From NCBI GenBank assembly GCA_030062745.1, contig CP099839.1:18352733-18416732 (forward strand): 64,000 nucleotides of DNA, given 5' to 3'. The stretch comes from Capitulum mitella. Lineage: Eukaryota > Arthropoda > Thecostraca > Pollicipedomorpha > Pollicipedidae. The notes beneath the pieces were generated by a model. It did no database searches. It saw only the letters and a list, made by a program, of their open reading frames with translations, and was not told the origin of the DNA. Positions 1-13,000 of the stretch are shown here, piece by piece (position 1 is the stretch's first letter; each line of letters opens with the position of its first letter). The translations under genes and the position numbers were made by a program.

Positions 1-815
1 AAGTGTCACGTGGTCCCAAAAGTAAATATCTCCCGTGAAATTCGCTGAATTGGCAGCTCTTTGTCGTTTCTTTATGTCCGGATGCGTCTTTCTGCGTTAG
101 CTCAGGCAGCATGATTTTGCGATTCACACTGTTTACGGCTCTACATTTGCTTTTGCCTCCGCTTGTGAAATGGCTTTCGATCTCTTGAGATGTGCGCAGT
201 CATTGCTGTGATTTTCAAGGATTTTCAGAGCAATTCATTGTTGGTTGGTTGGTTATTGGGGCTTAGGGGCGCACCGACTGCAGGGTCATTCGGCGCCCAT
301 CAGAGCAATTCAGACCCAGATTATCACGATTATGGCGGTCAGCCGAGATGGTCAAATGCATGACCAAAATATCAATAACTATTACAAACACATTTGAGAT
401 ATTCACGCCAGTGAAAACCAGAAAGTCCACTTCACATCGCGGTACGTTCGGAAAACCCTTGCTGTGGCATTATGCTTTTTGGGAGAAGTATGCTGGAACC
501 CGCTCGCATGGTTTTGAGGAGCCACCCCAGCTTTTACCGCTGTTGTTCCCATTTTTGTGCGACATGCTTGTCGTGATCTTGATCTCATCCGAAACAGCGA
601 GCTTGCGGAGTTGTGACAAATGCTGCCTGTCTGCAATGTGGCGTTGTGTTATCTGCAGCAGGCGGTCCGTTCCATTAGCGGAATTTTCGACCGTGCTCGG
701 CACGTGGCGTGTGCCGACATCGTGTTAATCTGCCCACGTTTCGTCGTTCTGCCGGACGGCCGTCAGAGTCTGCAGCACGAGGTGGTCGCACGTGATAGCC
801 GCTGGCTGATTGCAG
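1..815. other. Upstream intron of the coiled-coil gene
   Basis: No coding exon is recognised. It contains one short SINE-like insertion (238-300). The open frames here on both strands have no familiar motif. Confidence 0.4.
226..312 (-). mobile_element. Short SINE-like insertion with 12-bp target-site duplication
   Basis: A 63-bp body (238-300) lies between two perfect copies of CAGAGCAATTCA (226-237 and 301-312). Read on the minus strand it starts ATGGGCGCCGAATGACCC and ends in an (ACCA)n tail. Long direct repeats plus a simple tail are the hallmark of LINE-driven retroposition. I believe the GGCGC...GGTCAT...GCGCC core recurs in arthropod transcripts, but cannot name the family. Confidence 0.6.
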
Positions 816-1037
816 TCCCTGGTGCGTGACCTGGAGGCAGCCCTGGCGAGCAAGAGCGTCGACCCCTCCGCCCTGCGGGAGAAGAGCGTGCTGACCGCGC
901 AGAACCTCTGCCTGACGCAGAAAGTGCGTGACCTCAGAACGCGTGAAGTCAAGGTCAAACACGAGCTGCAGGAGCTGCGCGACCTGAACGAGCTCATGGA
1001 ATTCCGGATACTGGAGCTGGAGGGCTGCCAGGAAAAG
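816..1037 (+). CDS. Coiled-coil gene, first visible exon (phase 0-0)
   Basis: The acceptor is ...gattgcag and the donor AAG|gtatga. The exon is 74 codons of coiled coil, including LNELMEFRILELEG. An in-frame TGA at 807-809 with no ATG after it means the exon must be spliced to something upstream, so the gene is 5' partial here. Confidence 0.8.
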
Positions 1038-4000
1038 GTATGACTTACTCCTCTCCATTAGGCGTTCAGTGTTCGGTTCAGTTCAGCAAATCGGAAAGAA
1101 TGTGAATCGGCGAGGTTGATAGCGTGCACAGAGATGCTATGCGTTTGCGTTTTGTGCATAGAGAGCATGCATAGAGTGCATATGCATATACGTTTTGTGC
1201 ATAGAGAGCATGCATAGAGGGTGTGTCCGTGCTGAAGTTCATTATCGAAGGAATAATGATGAGCATATAACTCCATAAGGGCGCGTCGTTGAGCTAGACG
1301 TGCTAGATGTGCCTCGCTGCTGCTTGTGTTATTACTTTCCCTTTATGCTTTTCACCATACAACACTAGATTTATCGATCTCTTTCAGTATTCCGTATTTG
1401 GGGAACTGAGAGTATGTAACGCGCGCGCATGACGTTGTTCGCTCGTGCTTCTGAGCGGTTCGAAAATATCCGTAAAAAATGGGTCTAGAAGCGCACACGT
1501 TGCAAATGAACATATATCAAAGCTAAAGAATTTGACTATCTTCTACCGAAATTTTCGTGACTAGTTGTTCAGTGGTTGCTGAGATATTAGCCTACAGGAA
1601 GCTTCATGGTTGAACCGAGCCGGCCAGGGCTGAGTTGAGCGGAACCGGGCCTCTAATATAGTTTTTTTTTACTTGTTGAAGTCAGATTTCCTCGACCTTC
1701 GACTTCGATCGTAATCAAGACAACATAAACCGCAAGGCAACCAAGATTATCATGTTTTTCGACTATTGTTTATATGAAGTTTATTGAAAACATGGAGACA
1801 TATCTGGAGGCGTATTGGCACCATGGTGCTATTGCAGACTGTTATGGTTCGATTATCGTTTAGTCTCGGACATCTGAAGCATGAGCAAAGTTTCAGAATG
1901 AGGACCCCAAAACGTGGATAGGTTTTATCCAAGGATAAGTTTTATCTTCATCTGATTCTAACTTAATTCAAAAGCATGTAAAATTAGCCGAATGGACGCC
2001 TATGTAGGTTTGGTTTCAGCCCAGAGTGTCGCGCATAATGCGAACCAAATGCATGGTCTCGCAGCCTCTGTCACGGGACGGCTGCGTTTTGTCTTCCTCC
2101 CCCGCCCCTTTCGCTGAAAACCGCGGCATAGAGTACAACACATATCGGAGGATCGACGCAGAGTCATAACACGAGAGGCACCACGTGCCACAAGTCACCC
2201 CCGTTATCATATCGACGTCCTGGTCCCAAAAGGAGGTGACAAAGAAGAAAATCTGCCAAGATGTCACACTGAAAGCACTTCGGCGTTTTTAACATTGTTA
2301 TACCACTAGGTTGTCACATCGCAACACGTTTCATAACTTTTCAACAAAGGGAGGGACGCGTGCCACGGCGTGCGATACACTTCGATGGGGTCGATACATC
2401 GGGGATAGGGCGTAATCAGCTTAGCTCACAAGGCCAAGGAAAACAGTCTTCGCTCTCCCGCTGCCGCGAGCCGCTCCGCGGTACCCGTGGCGCCATCTAT
2501 CGGCCGCGGCTGGAACTGCGCCGGCCGCGGAGGTCAGCGTGAAACCAGTTGCGCGGCGCTGCACGCGGTCCACGTCCGCCGCCGCTGCTTTATTCCCGTG
2601 GTGTCCCGGTTAGGGAGGGCGTGCCCAGCTCCGGCCGGGAACGCGCAGATGCCGTTAGACGACTGGGGCGCGGACGGGCCCGCTCGCTGCACGCTGATCA
2701 CGTATGGAAATGGGTCGGCCGTGCCGCGTCCGGCGTCGCTCAGTCGGCCGGGCGGCCGTGCTCGGGACGTGCTGGGTACGGCCGGTGGGCGGAGGGCGAC
2801 GCAGCGGCGCCGCCTGTCGGGGCGCGGCGTGTCGCCAGCTCCGATCCGTGAGCGCCTCTGTCCGGTGCGAGCGAGCCCAGGCGGTGACGGTGGGATTGTT
2901 TGCCGGTGTTGCGACGAACAGTGATCGGCGCGAGTCCGGATCGAGCCAGTGGTGCCAAGTCATGACATGGCGTTCTGCAGGTGCTAGCTGCGTTGCGTTT
3001 TTTTAAGACCAAAACGTGGGAGGTGGCGTGCCTCTTTGGCCGTTTGGCGTGGTGTTCTCGGCTCTGAGGCTGGGAGTATGTTCAGCCACTCCCTGAGACG
3101 TCCTGTCTGTTTGCTTCAGCCCGGCGATCCGGTCTCGTCATCGCCGGCCACGGAGCTGCCCCAGCCAGAAACGTCTCAGGAGGCAGCCAGCTCGGACAGC
3201 CCTCAGGTGAGTCCTTGGGCCCGTGCGTTAGTGGGTCCCTGCATCAGACCTGCGTCAGTGGGCCCCTGCTGTGGTTTCGTTGATACAACTCTTTGATACA
3301 ACTTAAGTCTCGTTGATACAACTGTTAAGATACATCGTCACGTCAGATGTATCTTAAGAGTCCCGCCACGACAGCTGTGTTGTGCCATGACACGCCATGG
3401 GACGCCACGATAGATTGTATTGTTTTGGCCCCTTGCCAAGGGAAGAAGGCTGGGACATCTGTGTACAGTATGATGAGATTCCTTCGAAGTATATGACAAC
3501 ATACATGGGGTAGTTAATAAACAAAATAGCGAAAACACTGAGAGACGTAACAGTAAAATAGGTGTACAACTTGCCCGCGTAGGTATGATCCTGTGTAACA
3601 CTCCATAGCTTGGTAGCATCGAAAGCACTGTAAATTTGTACGTTTTTCATGCTGGGATGGAAAGACGAATGTGAAAATAACTTGTGAAGCGTCTCGTATA
3701 CGTTTTTAGCAGCTTACATGCGCCTTTTCAACGCTACACCACCATTTCTTCATTTGACCAACACTGCAGTGGACACCCGTACGTCATTATAATCCGAACC
3801 CCAAATTGTTGCGCGCGTTTTGTGCAAACCTTGAAATTTTGGCTTCCAGTGAAATTTCCACTTTGCAATCCCGGAGGAAAAGCCAAGCCACACAGACGGG
3901 AATAACGTACTAAACTGCGTTTTTATTCATTGCGTTATTGCTCGCGTCAAGCAGCCAAGCGTATGCTTCTTTTGATTTTCAGTTAGTCATCAGTTGAAAA

Positions 4001-7000
4001 AAAGCATTCATTGTTCAATGAAAAAAATACTCGAACATCACTCCTCTCTAAGTTTTGTTGGCATCTTGGTAATCTCAACTTCGCAAGATTGTCGATGCCG
4101 GCGACTGAAGCGCCATCTTCCACAGGCGCCACCAGCGCAATCAGTGTTCGACTTCGCCGATAGGTGGCGAACATCCACGTTCATTAAGTATCAGTGCACT
4201 GGCAAAGGAAGAAGTCTGCTTTACAATGCTAGGTCAACAGGCTACACCACCAGGGTATGCGGAAATGTGTACTTATTGCTCAAAGCCGGGGTGTGCTCAA
4301 AGCGGGAGGTAAAGAGTATCTTTTGTACTTTCAGCATGGTTTACACTTTTTGTTCGTTCTTCTAGCTAGTGAAACTAAACGCTTTCATTTCTTTTTTTTC
4401 TTCTGTGACCGTAAGACTGAGTGAACGAAATCCGAAAACAAATAAGAGTTTGGGGTTAGGTGGGCCTAATCTGTAAGTGTGTTCGCTCACGCAAAACTCC
4501 GTGGCGGGGCGCGATTAGTCGGTGCTATAGGCTTTCGTTGCCATCACATATGCAGCTTACGTTGCAAATACAATTCTCGACTTTATGTATCCATGCGTTT
4601 TTAAGGGGCGAAACACACAGACTCCTCACAGGTTGTATGAGGATTCTGTTTCTTAGGTGCTGCGCCACCTAAGAAACAGAAACTTTTGCCTGAACCTACG
4701 ACATCGAACCACAGAACCATGACCGCTGGCCTGTCTTGTTGTGATCGACAAGGATCTGCGAGACTCTCTCCAAGTCTTGCGCAATCATGGTACTTCACGT
4801 TTGACTCATTTTACAGGGATTATTTGGACGCAAAATGACGGAACGTGATCATTTACATCATCCATCAATAACACATATCAGTATGCTTGTATAATGCCGT
4901 TGATTGTTATATAGAATGGTTTTCCAGCAAATCTGTCCGCTGTGCTGGGTGATGTCACGTCAGTTTAGGTGAAAACTGTGGACAAATCAGTTTAATACTC
5001 GCGGCATGATTCAAGCAATGCCAATTATGTCTGGTTATTTTAGGTCATTTCAAGAAAATTCATGTCAATCAAAATTAAGACACAAGCATTATATGCCACA
5101 AGAAGTAAAGTTTAATCAGTTTCATCCGAATTCACTTTGCATGAGACGCATTAGCTGACTGATCCGAATTTTCGTGAATGTCCCTTCAGACAAGCGCACT
5201 TTAGCTTCCCTTGCAAGCGTAAAAAAATAATCTGTATGGCTCCTTCGGTCCATTTAAGGATCCGGTGTCACGTTATGTTTTGCAAAATGGGGAAAAACAT
5301 TAAGATCTGAAACGGTTACGGCTGTGACAAAAAGCCAGTGGAGTTATGCCAAATCACTGTCATTTTCGTCTTTGTTATTGAACATTTTATCTTAACGTCA
5401 GTCAGGCACGTAGCCAGGATTTTCCTCAGGGAGGGGCCAAATGCTAAATTTTGACATATGCCACCGGTATATGGCGAAATTTGTAGGAAAATGCAGCAAT
5501 TTTAAGTAACTTACCTCATATTTAACGCACAGGAAAACATATCATATTTACTTTTGCAACATATATATGATCGCTATTACGTATTCCTGCGAAATCGCTA
5601 CATATCTAGTGTAGACCGTTTGGCCCAGGGGGGCCATGGCCCCCATGCCCTCCCCTGGCTACGTCCCTGACGTCAGTGCTATTTTGGATGTCTTTTTCGT
5701 TTTACATTCATTTATTTTGCCTTCATTAAAAAGTTATAGACGCAAGGCTGAACGTTTGTGATATGTCTTCGGTTGAGCATTATATCACTGTTACTTTTCC
5801 TATGTTGTGGGCTTGACATGACGTCAAACTGAAAACACGTGAGTGCGATATGGTAACAAAACATTCCTGTTCTAAGGAAGTGGACGGAACCTTCAGATTT
5901 GCATACATTCCATAAATTATTTTAGGATGTTAAGTGACTTTGACTTTGACCTCCTAACCCTATAACATACAGTTTAGTGACAAGAAATTCATGGTCAGTT
6001 CAACCTTCCTTCTACATGGACAACATTTGATTGATATTACTTTCACGGCTGTAGCTTTATTAGTCCCATATGCAGAAGGGTCGAGAACCCCAGAACGGCG
6101 ATGGCGATATTTTTGTGCGGGCTATGCGCCAGCCTGTCAGTGTAGTGCCGCAGCAACCAACAGATTCCCGCAACATGTACAGACATTCTCCATGTAGCAT
6201 CGTTGTGCGGTTTTCGAATCCGTGAATGGTCGAGAGGGAATGTAAAGTCACGAGGAAACCACGCAACAGTTGTCCGCTGTTCGCGCGGAAACTTTGACGG
6301 ATGGCGGGGCTGAACGCCAATTTGTCATGGCAGGTGTCCGTGGAATGTTGTCAAATTGTTCCACGTCATCATGTCATGGCGCGTTAATTTAGACACGAAA
6401 TAACGCACGGCTTTCTCGGCCATCGGTGGCAAAATTTCAAAACAGACGTGACTGGTGAATAACACGTATGAACGCCAAATTCGGTCACGTTATCATAACA
6501 TGTCTTTCAGCAGCTTTACGAGAAATGGTGCAATCATATCACGCGAATAGAAGATTCCTAATGGAGATGGTCGTTGTATTGACCAACAGGTTGGTTCTGA
6601 GGGACCAAACATGTACTGTTCGAACTGATCTTTCGCCATATTACTTAAAGCAGCTGCGGCGCATTTATGAATGGATAAAAAACCTCTCCGAACCAGCTCG
6701 AAAAGTGCTAATGTGATACTTGTTTCGTTTTTGTGTTTTAATGAAAAAGTTGAGCCACCCCAGAACGGCCCGATACTTGTCAGATACTTACTGATCAAAG
6801 CATCACCGTAAGCGCGTCCAAAAGTGGGACAATAAGCGGCTTTCTTGACAATTTCTTGAGAATAAATACCGCACGACACAATTAATGATCAGGTTTTCCT
6901 GCCGCCATCAATTTGGTTTTTACATCCTTTCATGTCAGCTTGTGTTGGTTGTCCGTCGGTGCGTGATGCCGCCTCCCACGGCTCACCACTGACGATCTGG

Positions 7001-10000
7001 GACCGCCCAGTCTCCGCCCTCCAGAAGCCATGACCCGCTACTCCCCCCCCCCCGTCAGTCTCCCCCTCAGCCACCACCGCCAACCGACCGGCCTCCACAC
7101 AGTGCGCACCTGAAGAACGGACCAGGGTCACGGCCCCAGCCTGTCGAACTCTGATCTCGACGTCAGCTCGGTGTGCTGTCACGGCTGGGACGTTGAAAAC
7201 TGCCTCTGCTAGGCAGGTCGCTGATTCCGCAGAGGGCGCCTGAGGCAGAGGTGTCGTTGCGCCGGCTGGAATCCGAAAGTGTCCGGGCTTTGTCGCCGGG
7301 GCGTGGCCGACCTGGTTTCGGCTCGCCGTGGTGGGCGTCGTTACGGCTCGTGTGACGGGCGGGCCAGTTAGGCCCCAATCAGCAGCCTATGGCCACTTGA
7401 CGTCCACGAGTGCCAGACGCAGTACCGTTCCGCCCGAATGGTTCGGCCGGCGTACAATTGAGGACCGTTGCTTGAACTTGATGGAATCGCGCCGCGGCGC
7501 CGCTGCCGGCCGCGAACCTCCAGACTGGTGCAGCTTCGCTCGGAGACGTGCCCAATTGCGCCCAATTAAGTCGCGTTCGTCGAAGGGCCGGGGGCCGCGA
7601 GGGGTAGTCTCTGGCCGCCGCCCGGCGCCGTCTGGCCTCGGCTGCAACAATGCAGCAGCACCTTCTCCAGCCGTCGGCTGCCGGCAGAGGGGGGGGGGTC
7701 GCGCCGCTGCCTGCGCGCCTGCCATTGGCTTGTCCGCCCATGATACGCCGTGCCATATACGGCGTCGTCCAGCGACGCGGCGCAGCCGTGTCGCAGCCCG
7801 TTTTTACAACAGCTGGCAGCGGCCGCGGTGTGGCGAGCGGTGACCCGTGAGGGGAGAGGTCACGACAGGGAGGCCTCTCTGTGGCGCCGTCTGACCCGGC
7901 CTGAACGGACCTCGGCGGGCAGCGTCGGGCGGCGCAAGCACCTGGTGTCGTGTTTTCATCTAGCCGTAGTCGTCCCAACAGAACGGCGTCATTTGGAGGC
8001 TGGCCTCTTTGCACGGCTTTGCAGAGCCGCCCCAGACAGCGATTAGCCGTAACTGTCGTCCGTCGCCGGGGCCCGCGTGGGTTTAACTCGATGTCATGGG
8101 AGCTGAAGGGAAAGTGTCGCTGGGGTGCGGCCGGCTGACCCCGTCAACTTGACCCAGGTGGCCTCTGCTGACCTCGTGACCTCAGCGGTCGGCCAGAGGC
8201 GGCGAGGGTCGGCTGTCGTGCTCACCTGCCGTGGCCTCCGATTTGCCCCGAGATTGTGCGCTTCTTTCACTCAAAGACGGTATCCGCTCCACACTCGGGT
8301 GATCAGTTAAAGTCATGGTGTGGGGCAACTCAGCTCCTGCGGCTGGACGTGACGCGATCGTCAGGCCCTCAGAATTGGTGTGAAAGTCACTGGGAACTGC
8401 ACGCCCAGTGGGACCTCCGTCAGCGATATCTCGGGATGGCCGTTATGGCACTCCGCAGAGTGTTTCCGCGCTCTGCCTCTGGAACCCATGTTCTGCTCTC
8501 GTGCCGTCTCTGGTCCGCTGGCACTGGACAGCTGGCACATCGCCTCTCGGATTCTTTCTTTTTTACCCCTCGGATTTTTTACTCCTTCCCTGGAAGCTGA
8601 TACCCCGCCCGCGTGATATTCCGCCTCCTTCCTGACGGACTCACCCTGAGAGGAAACCAAAGTTTGCGCTTCTGTGGGCGGTATCCCACCGGGCGGTGCC
8701 TGGCCGCCCGTCCCTGGCAGGGCACCGGCCCACCACCGGCCGGCCGGTGGTGGGCCGGTAGCCCGGTCCGCCTCTGCGGTCGTACTTTCGCCTCGCTCGA
8801 GCGGCCGGGCCGGCGCGCCACACGGAGCCCGCGCTCCGACGGCGCGCCACCGCGTCCCGCCGAGCCGGGCGGCGCGCTCTCCGGCGCCCTGTGAACGTGC
8901 TGCCGCGCTGCCGGCGCGTGCCGCGCCGTCATGAGGAACATCTTCGCCGGCGTGTTCGGCGCCAGGAAGGAGAAGGTGGGTGACAGCCGGCAGCTTAGCG
9001 AGAGAGTTCGCCTGAACAAAACGGACGGAGCTGGGTTGTATCGCAACTGCGCATAACATTGAGGCGTTGCGTAATGCACTGGGTCCTCGGGATTAAAAGA
9101 GGCACGTTGCAACGGGGACACGGGGTCTGATAAATGCTGCGTTGAACGTTTGCCCATTGTTCCTGGTCGTTTAGATTGTTAGGATTATGCTGCTGTGCAT
9201 GAGCCGGCACAGAACAAGGCAGACGCCGGCAGACCCGAGGTCTTCGAACAATTCTAGGAATTGTTTGTTGTCTTTCGTGACACTTCTAAGGTCTGTGACG
9301 CGCATGGTTTGTTGTTCAGTGGAACGCTGCCGTCACGGTGCCAGATACGAATCAAATATTCATTGGTCTTAACTACATGGATCTAGAACAGAGCGTCGTC
9401 GTCACGCTAGAGACCATTGGGGTCATGTTTTGCTGGCGGCAGTCACTGCCGAACCTGTCGTGCTTTTTTCGCGTGCGTTAGGCGGGATTTTCGGGGCCTG
9501 ACTAACCGTCTGTCAACCGTGCGGGGGGAAATGTCAGGTTAAGCCACCAGCACCGCATACCAGCACGACTGGTGTCATTCGTGGGTGAAACATTCCAGCG
9601 TCACTCGCGACGTTTGATCGGCACCCGACCGTTGGGTGGTCACAGGACCACATCCAGAGCAGTGTCGTTCACATAGCTGAGCGTCAAATGGCTTGAAGTG
9701 TTGGGTGGGAGAGATGCTTGAACTGCCGTACATTTGGCTCGACGATTTTCCGTTTCTTGTTGATTCTGATTCTACTTCGGCGCTTTGTTCGCATTTGGAA
9801 CTGCCCACGGATGGGTGGCCACGAATAATGGTTCACACACTTTCATTCACCAAAAAGTCGTGAAAACGTCATGCATTCCCTAGAAATCCCTCTGTTTAGT
9901 TTACCGCGGCCAAAGGAAAGGTATACGTTTTGCTGGACGATGTTGTCATTAGATCTTACGTGGGCTAATGAGGTCGCTAGAGCGAGTTACACACAAATTA

Positions 10001-13000
10001 TCAGATATTCTGTGCGCTGTGCCAGCCTCAGAAACCGCCATCCATCCCGCTGAATCATTCGTCTGCAGGCTCCCTCATTGTGCAGATTTCGGTAAAGATG
10101 TGAGGCATTGGACGGACTTCTGTAAAGTATTCCGCCATATCAAACACGAGACTGTGATCTGTCCATTCTCTCCAGGGTTTCAAGGCGGGATGGCCATGGA
10201 TCTGAACCGTATCGGTCATAACCATAAAGTGAGCGCCCCGTCCAACTTGTGAAACTTCACGAACGCATGCATATAGTTTCCCTTGGCGTTTTGGTAGCAT
10301 TGCTGTAATTTGCTGTGGATTTGGCAAGCTCTGATACTGCTAGAGACGGCCTATGTTTGAAAATAGCATTAAAAAAAAAACAGAACGCGTAATGCTAATA
10401 TCTGTCAACTCTCGGTAAACAGGGGTACATCTGCAGAAACGTTGGGAGCGTTGAACCTTCTTAAACAGCGAAGCTCGCTGCGTCGGGTAAAAGTTAACAC
10501 TGCAGGGACTCCCGAGCATCGTGTTGAACTGCACCTGGGTCGGCCGGGACGATCGCACCTGTCTGAGAGACGGCGGCGGACTGTCGGCGAGGTACCGGGA
10601 GTTATCTGACGTGTTCGGCGCCGCCTGAGTGCTCCTGAGGGCAGCGCGCTCGTGCCCGCATGACGTCGGCGACCACCCTCTTCCGTCATAAGTGACCGTT
10701 CCGGCGACAGATGTGCCACCTGACCGTGAGCTGGCGGCAGCGGCGAGTCCTGACCGACACACGGCCAGCTCGGGCCGGGCCGAAACGGCGTCGGCTCAGG
10801 CAAACCTGCTGCGCACCGCTATCGGGCCCCCGAACACGTAACCGCTTATACAGCGGGCCGCAGGAAGGCTGACCTCGAGGGGGGGGGGGGCGGACCGGAG
10901 ACTGGCGCCGTCACGGCGGGCCTGCCTGGCTCTGACTCGGTCTGCTCTGGAGCCGGCGGAACTCAGTCCGCGGTGCGTCGTGAGGCCTTCGTGCCAAGGC
11001 CGCCGGACGGAATGCGGTCCATTACGGACACACCCCGCTGGTTCGGTCAGTCTGACGGCTCTGCGCGAACAGCCAACTCCGTTCGATACCGGAAAACAAT
11101 CTCTGCGGCAGTTGCCTGAGGCTGATGAGCCGAAGGGCTCAGTGAACGCTGGAGGTTTCTCTCTTTAGAACGCAGCTGTTTGTTCCGACTGCGTAAGAAT
11201 GCCATTAGGAACGAACCGGTTAACCGGGAAATAGTTGTTTCGACTGCGTAGAGTGAACTCAGAACACAAAGGTCGTCATTAACTAGACATGCCACCTTAA
11301 TTTTATGTGCCGCAAAAAGTACAAGTCGTGTAACTCGGGGTAGGTCGGGATAGGACGGGGTTCCATGCCCGCCTCACTCCAGACCCACTTTCCCTTGAGT
11401 CTGGCTGAAAAACCCGCGAGCGAAGTGGACCCCAGCAGCTGTTTGAAACTGGGCCGCGTTTGACTGATGGCGTTCGCAGACTATCCCACGGCTGTCGTTA
11501 GCGGCGGGGTGCGCCTTGACGACCGTCGGAACGGCAGCGGCCTTCAGTGCTGTATATATCTGGTCGACGACCCGCCGCTGGCGTGTCGAAATGTGAGCCC
11601 CAGGAGACACGCTAATGCATCTGACTTCGGAAATGGAAATCGCACACGACTCGGGCGTGGACGTTCATTAACGTGGCGATGTCTCAAGCCGGCCGCGATT
11701 ATTTTGGTTGTCCATTGGATATTGGCGCGGCGTTTTGAAGATAGTGTCTGTGAGTGTGACATAATGCCCAATGAAACAAAATTTATCATTTGTGCGCACG
11801 TTTTACGACACACATTGGCCTTGTTTGTCACTTTCAGCAGCGCCTGAGCTGTCAAACATGTTGACATCGCGGATGTTTCCATCGCTCGCCCACTGGCTAT
11901 TTTTGCAAGCGGCTGCGCAGTGGCGCGCCGATCAGATCTCTGGCCTTTGCACGGTGCCTACTCTCGACGTCTGACGTTTAATCCTCCTCCCCTGACAGTC
12001 GTCCGGCGGCGGCCGGAGCCTCGCGCTGAGAGGGGAGGCTACTGCTGATCTCATGGATCATTGTGGCCTGTTTGAAGGATGGTGATTAGATTGCTGACCT
12101 CCCGTCGGCTGTAATTTTCGCCATGACGACGCACAGTTTGTTGCCAAATATTGCTCGATTGGCGTGCCTTCGTAAACATGTCTCAAATCATTTTTTTCTT
12201 TGTCAAAGAAATCACTATGTTGTGACTGACTTCCTATGATGACGCAATTCGTTCTGCGACATAATTACCTGTGACGAATGAAGCCACATCATTCCAAGCC
12301 AAATACCAAAGCTAGGCCAGATATTATAGTTCAAACTGCTGTGAAATCAGACACTTGGTAAGATCTTGAATTGAAATTGTTCCCAGCAATTACAATCCAA
12401 GTATTCATGGAGGGATTGCAAAAGCCAGCTAACACCTATTTGCCATTTCTGGGCGAATTACTGCGGAATGGCATGGCATGTTGACACCTCAATCGCGAGA
12501 GTGGATGTCGTGTCGAAAGCTCATGCGAACACGCTGATGTTCCTGAAAGCAGGAAGTGCCCTTTCATGCCGGCTGATTCGGCGGCTTTAACGACACACGA
12601 AGGCGGGCGTGTGTGTTGCCGATATGGCTGCCTGGCCTCGGTTTCGCTGCGCCGTGTACGCCGCACCCTGGTCCGTTCCGGTCCGGCCGGTGTCCTCGGT
12701 CCATTGCGGTCCGGTCCGGTCCGGTCCGGCTAGCGTCCTCGGTCCGGTCCGGCCCGGCTGGCGTCCTCGGTCCGGTCCGGTCCGGCTGGCGTCCTCGGTC
12801 CGGTCCGGTCCGGCCGGCGTCCGCGGTCCGTTGCGGTCCGGTCCGGTCCGGTCCCGGCCCGCGTCCTCGGTTCGGTCTGTTCTGGCTGATCCGTCAGAGA
12901 AGCGTCGCTTTGTGGTGCCGGACGCCGCTCGACGTTTACTGCTAGCCCGGGGCTCGGCGCGGCGCGGCGCGGCGGCGCCTCGTGCCGGCTCCGCCGCGAT

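Larger units (their letters stand above)
3207..8930 (+). other. Intronic stretch with one hAT-type MITE, a hairpin and a CpG block
   Basis: This stretch lies between the small exon and the alternative first exon. It is AT-rich to about 6990 with scattered short repeats (GTTGATACAACT copies at about 3280-3330). From about 7330 to 8930 it is strongly GC/CpG-rich, which I take as the promoter region of the alternative first exon. Confidence 0.5.

Noticed and set aside
10055-10327. 90-residue minus-strand frame that looks moderately protein-like
   Set aside because: No recognised motif, no splice context and an overlapping + frame. Left unannotated.
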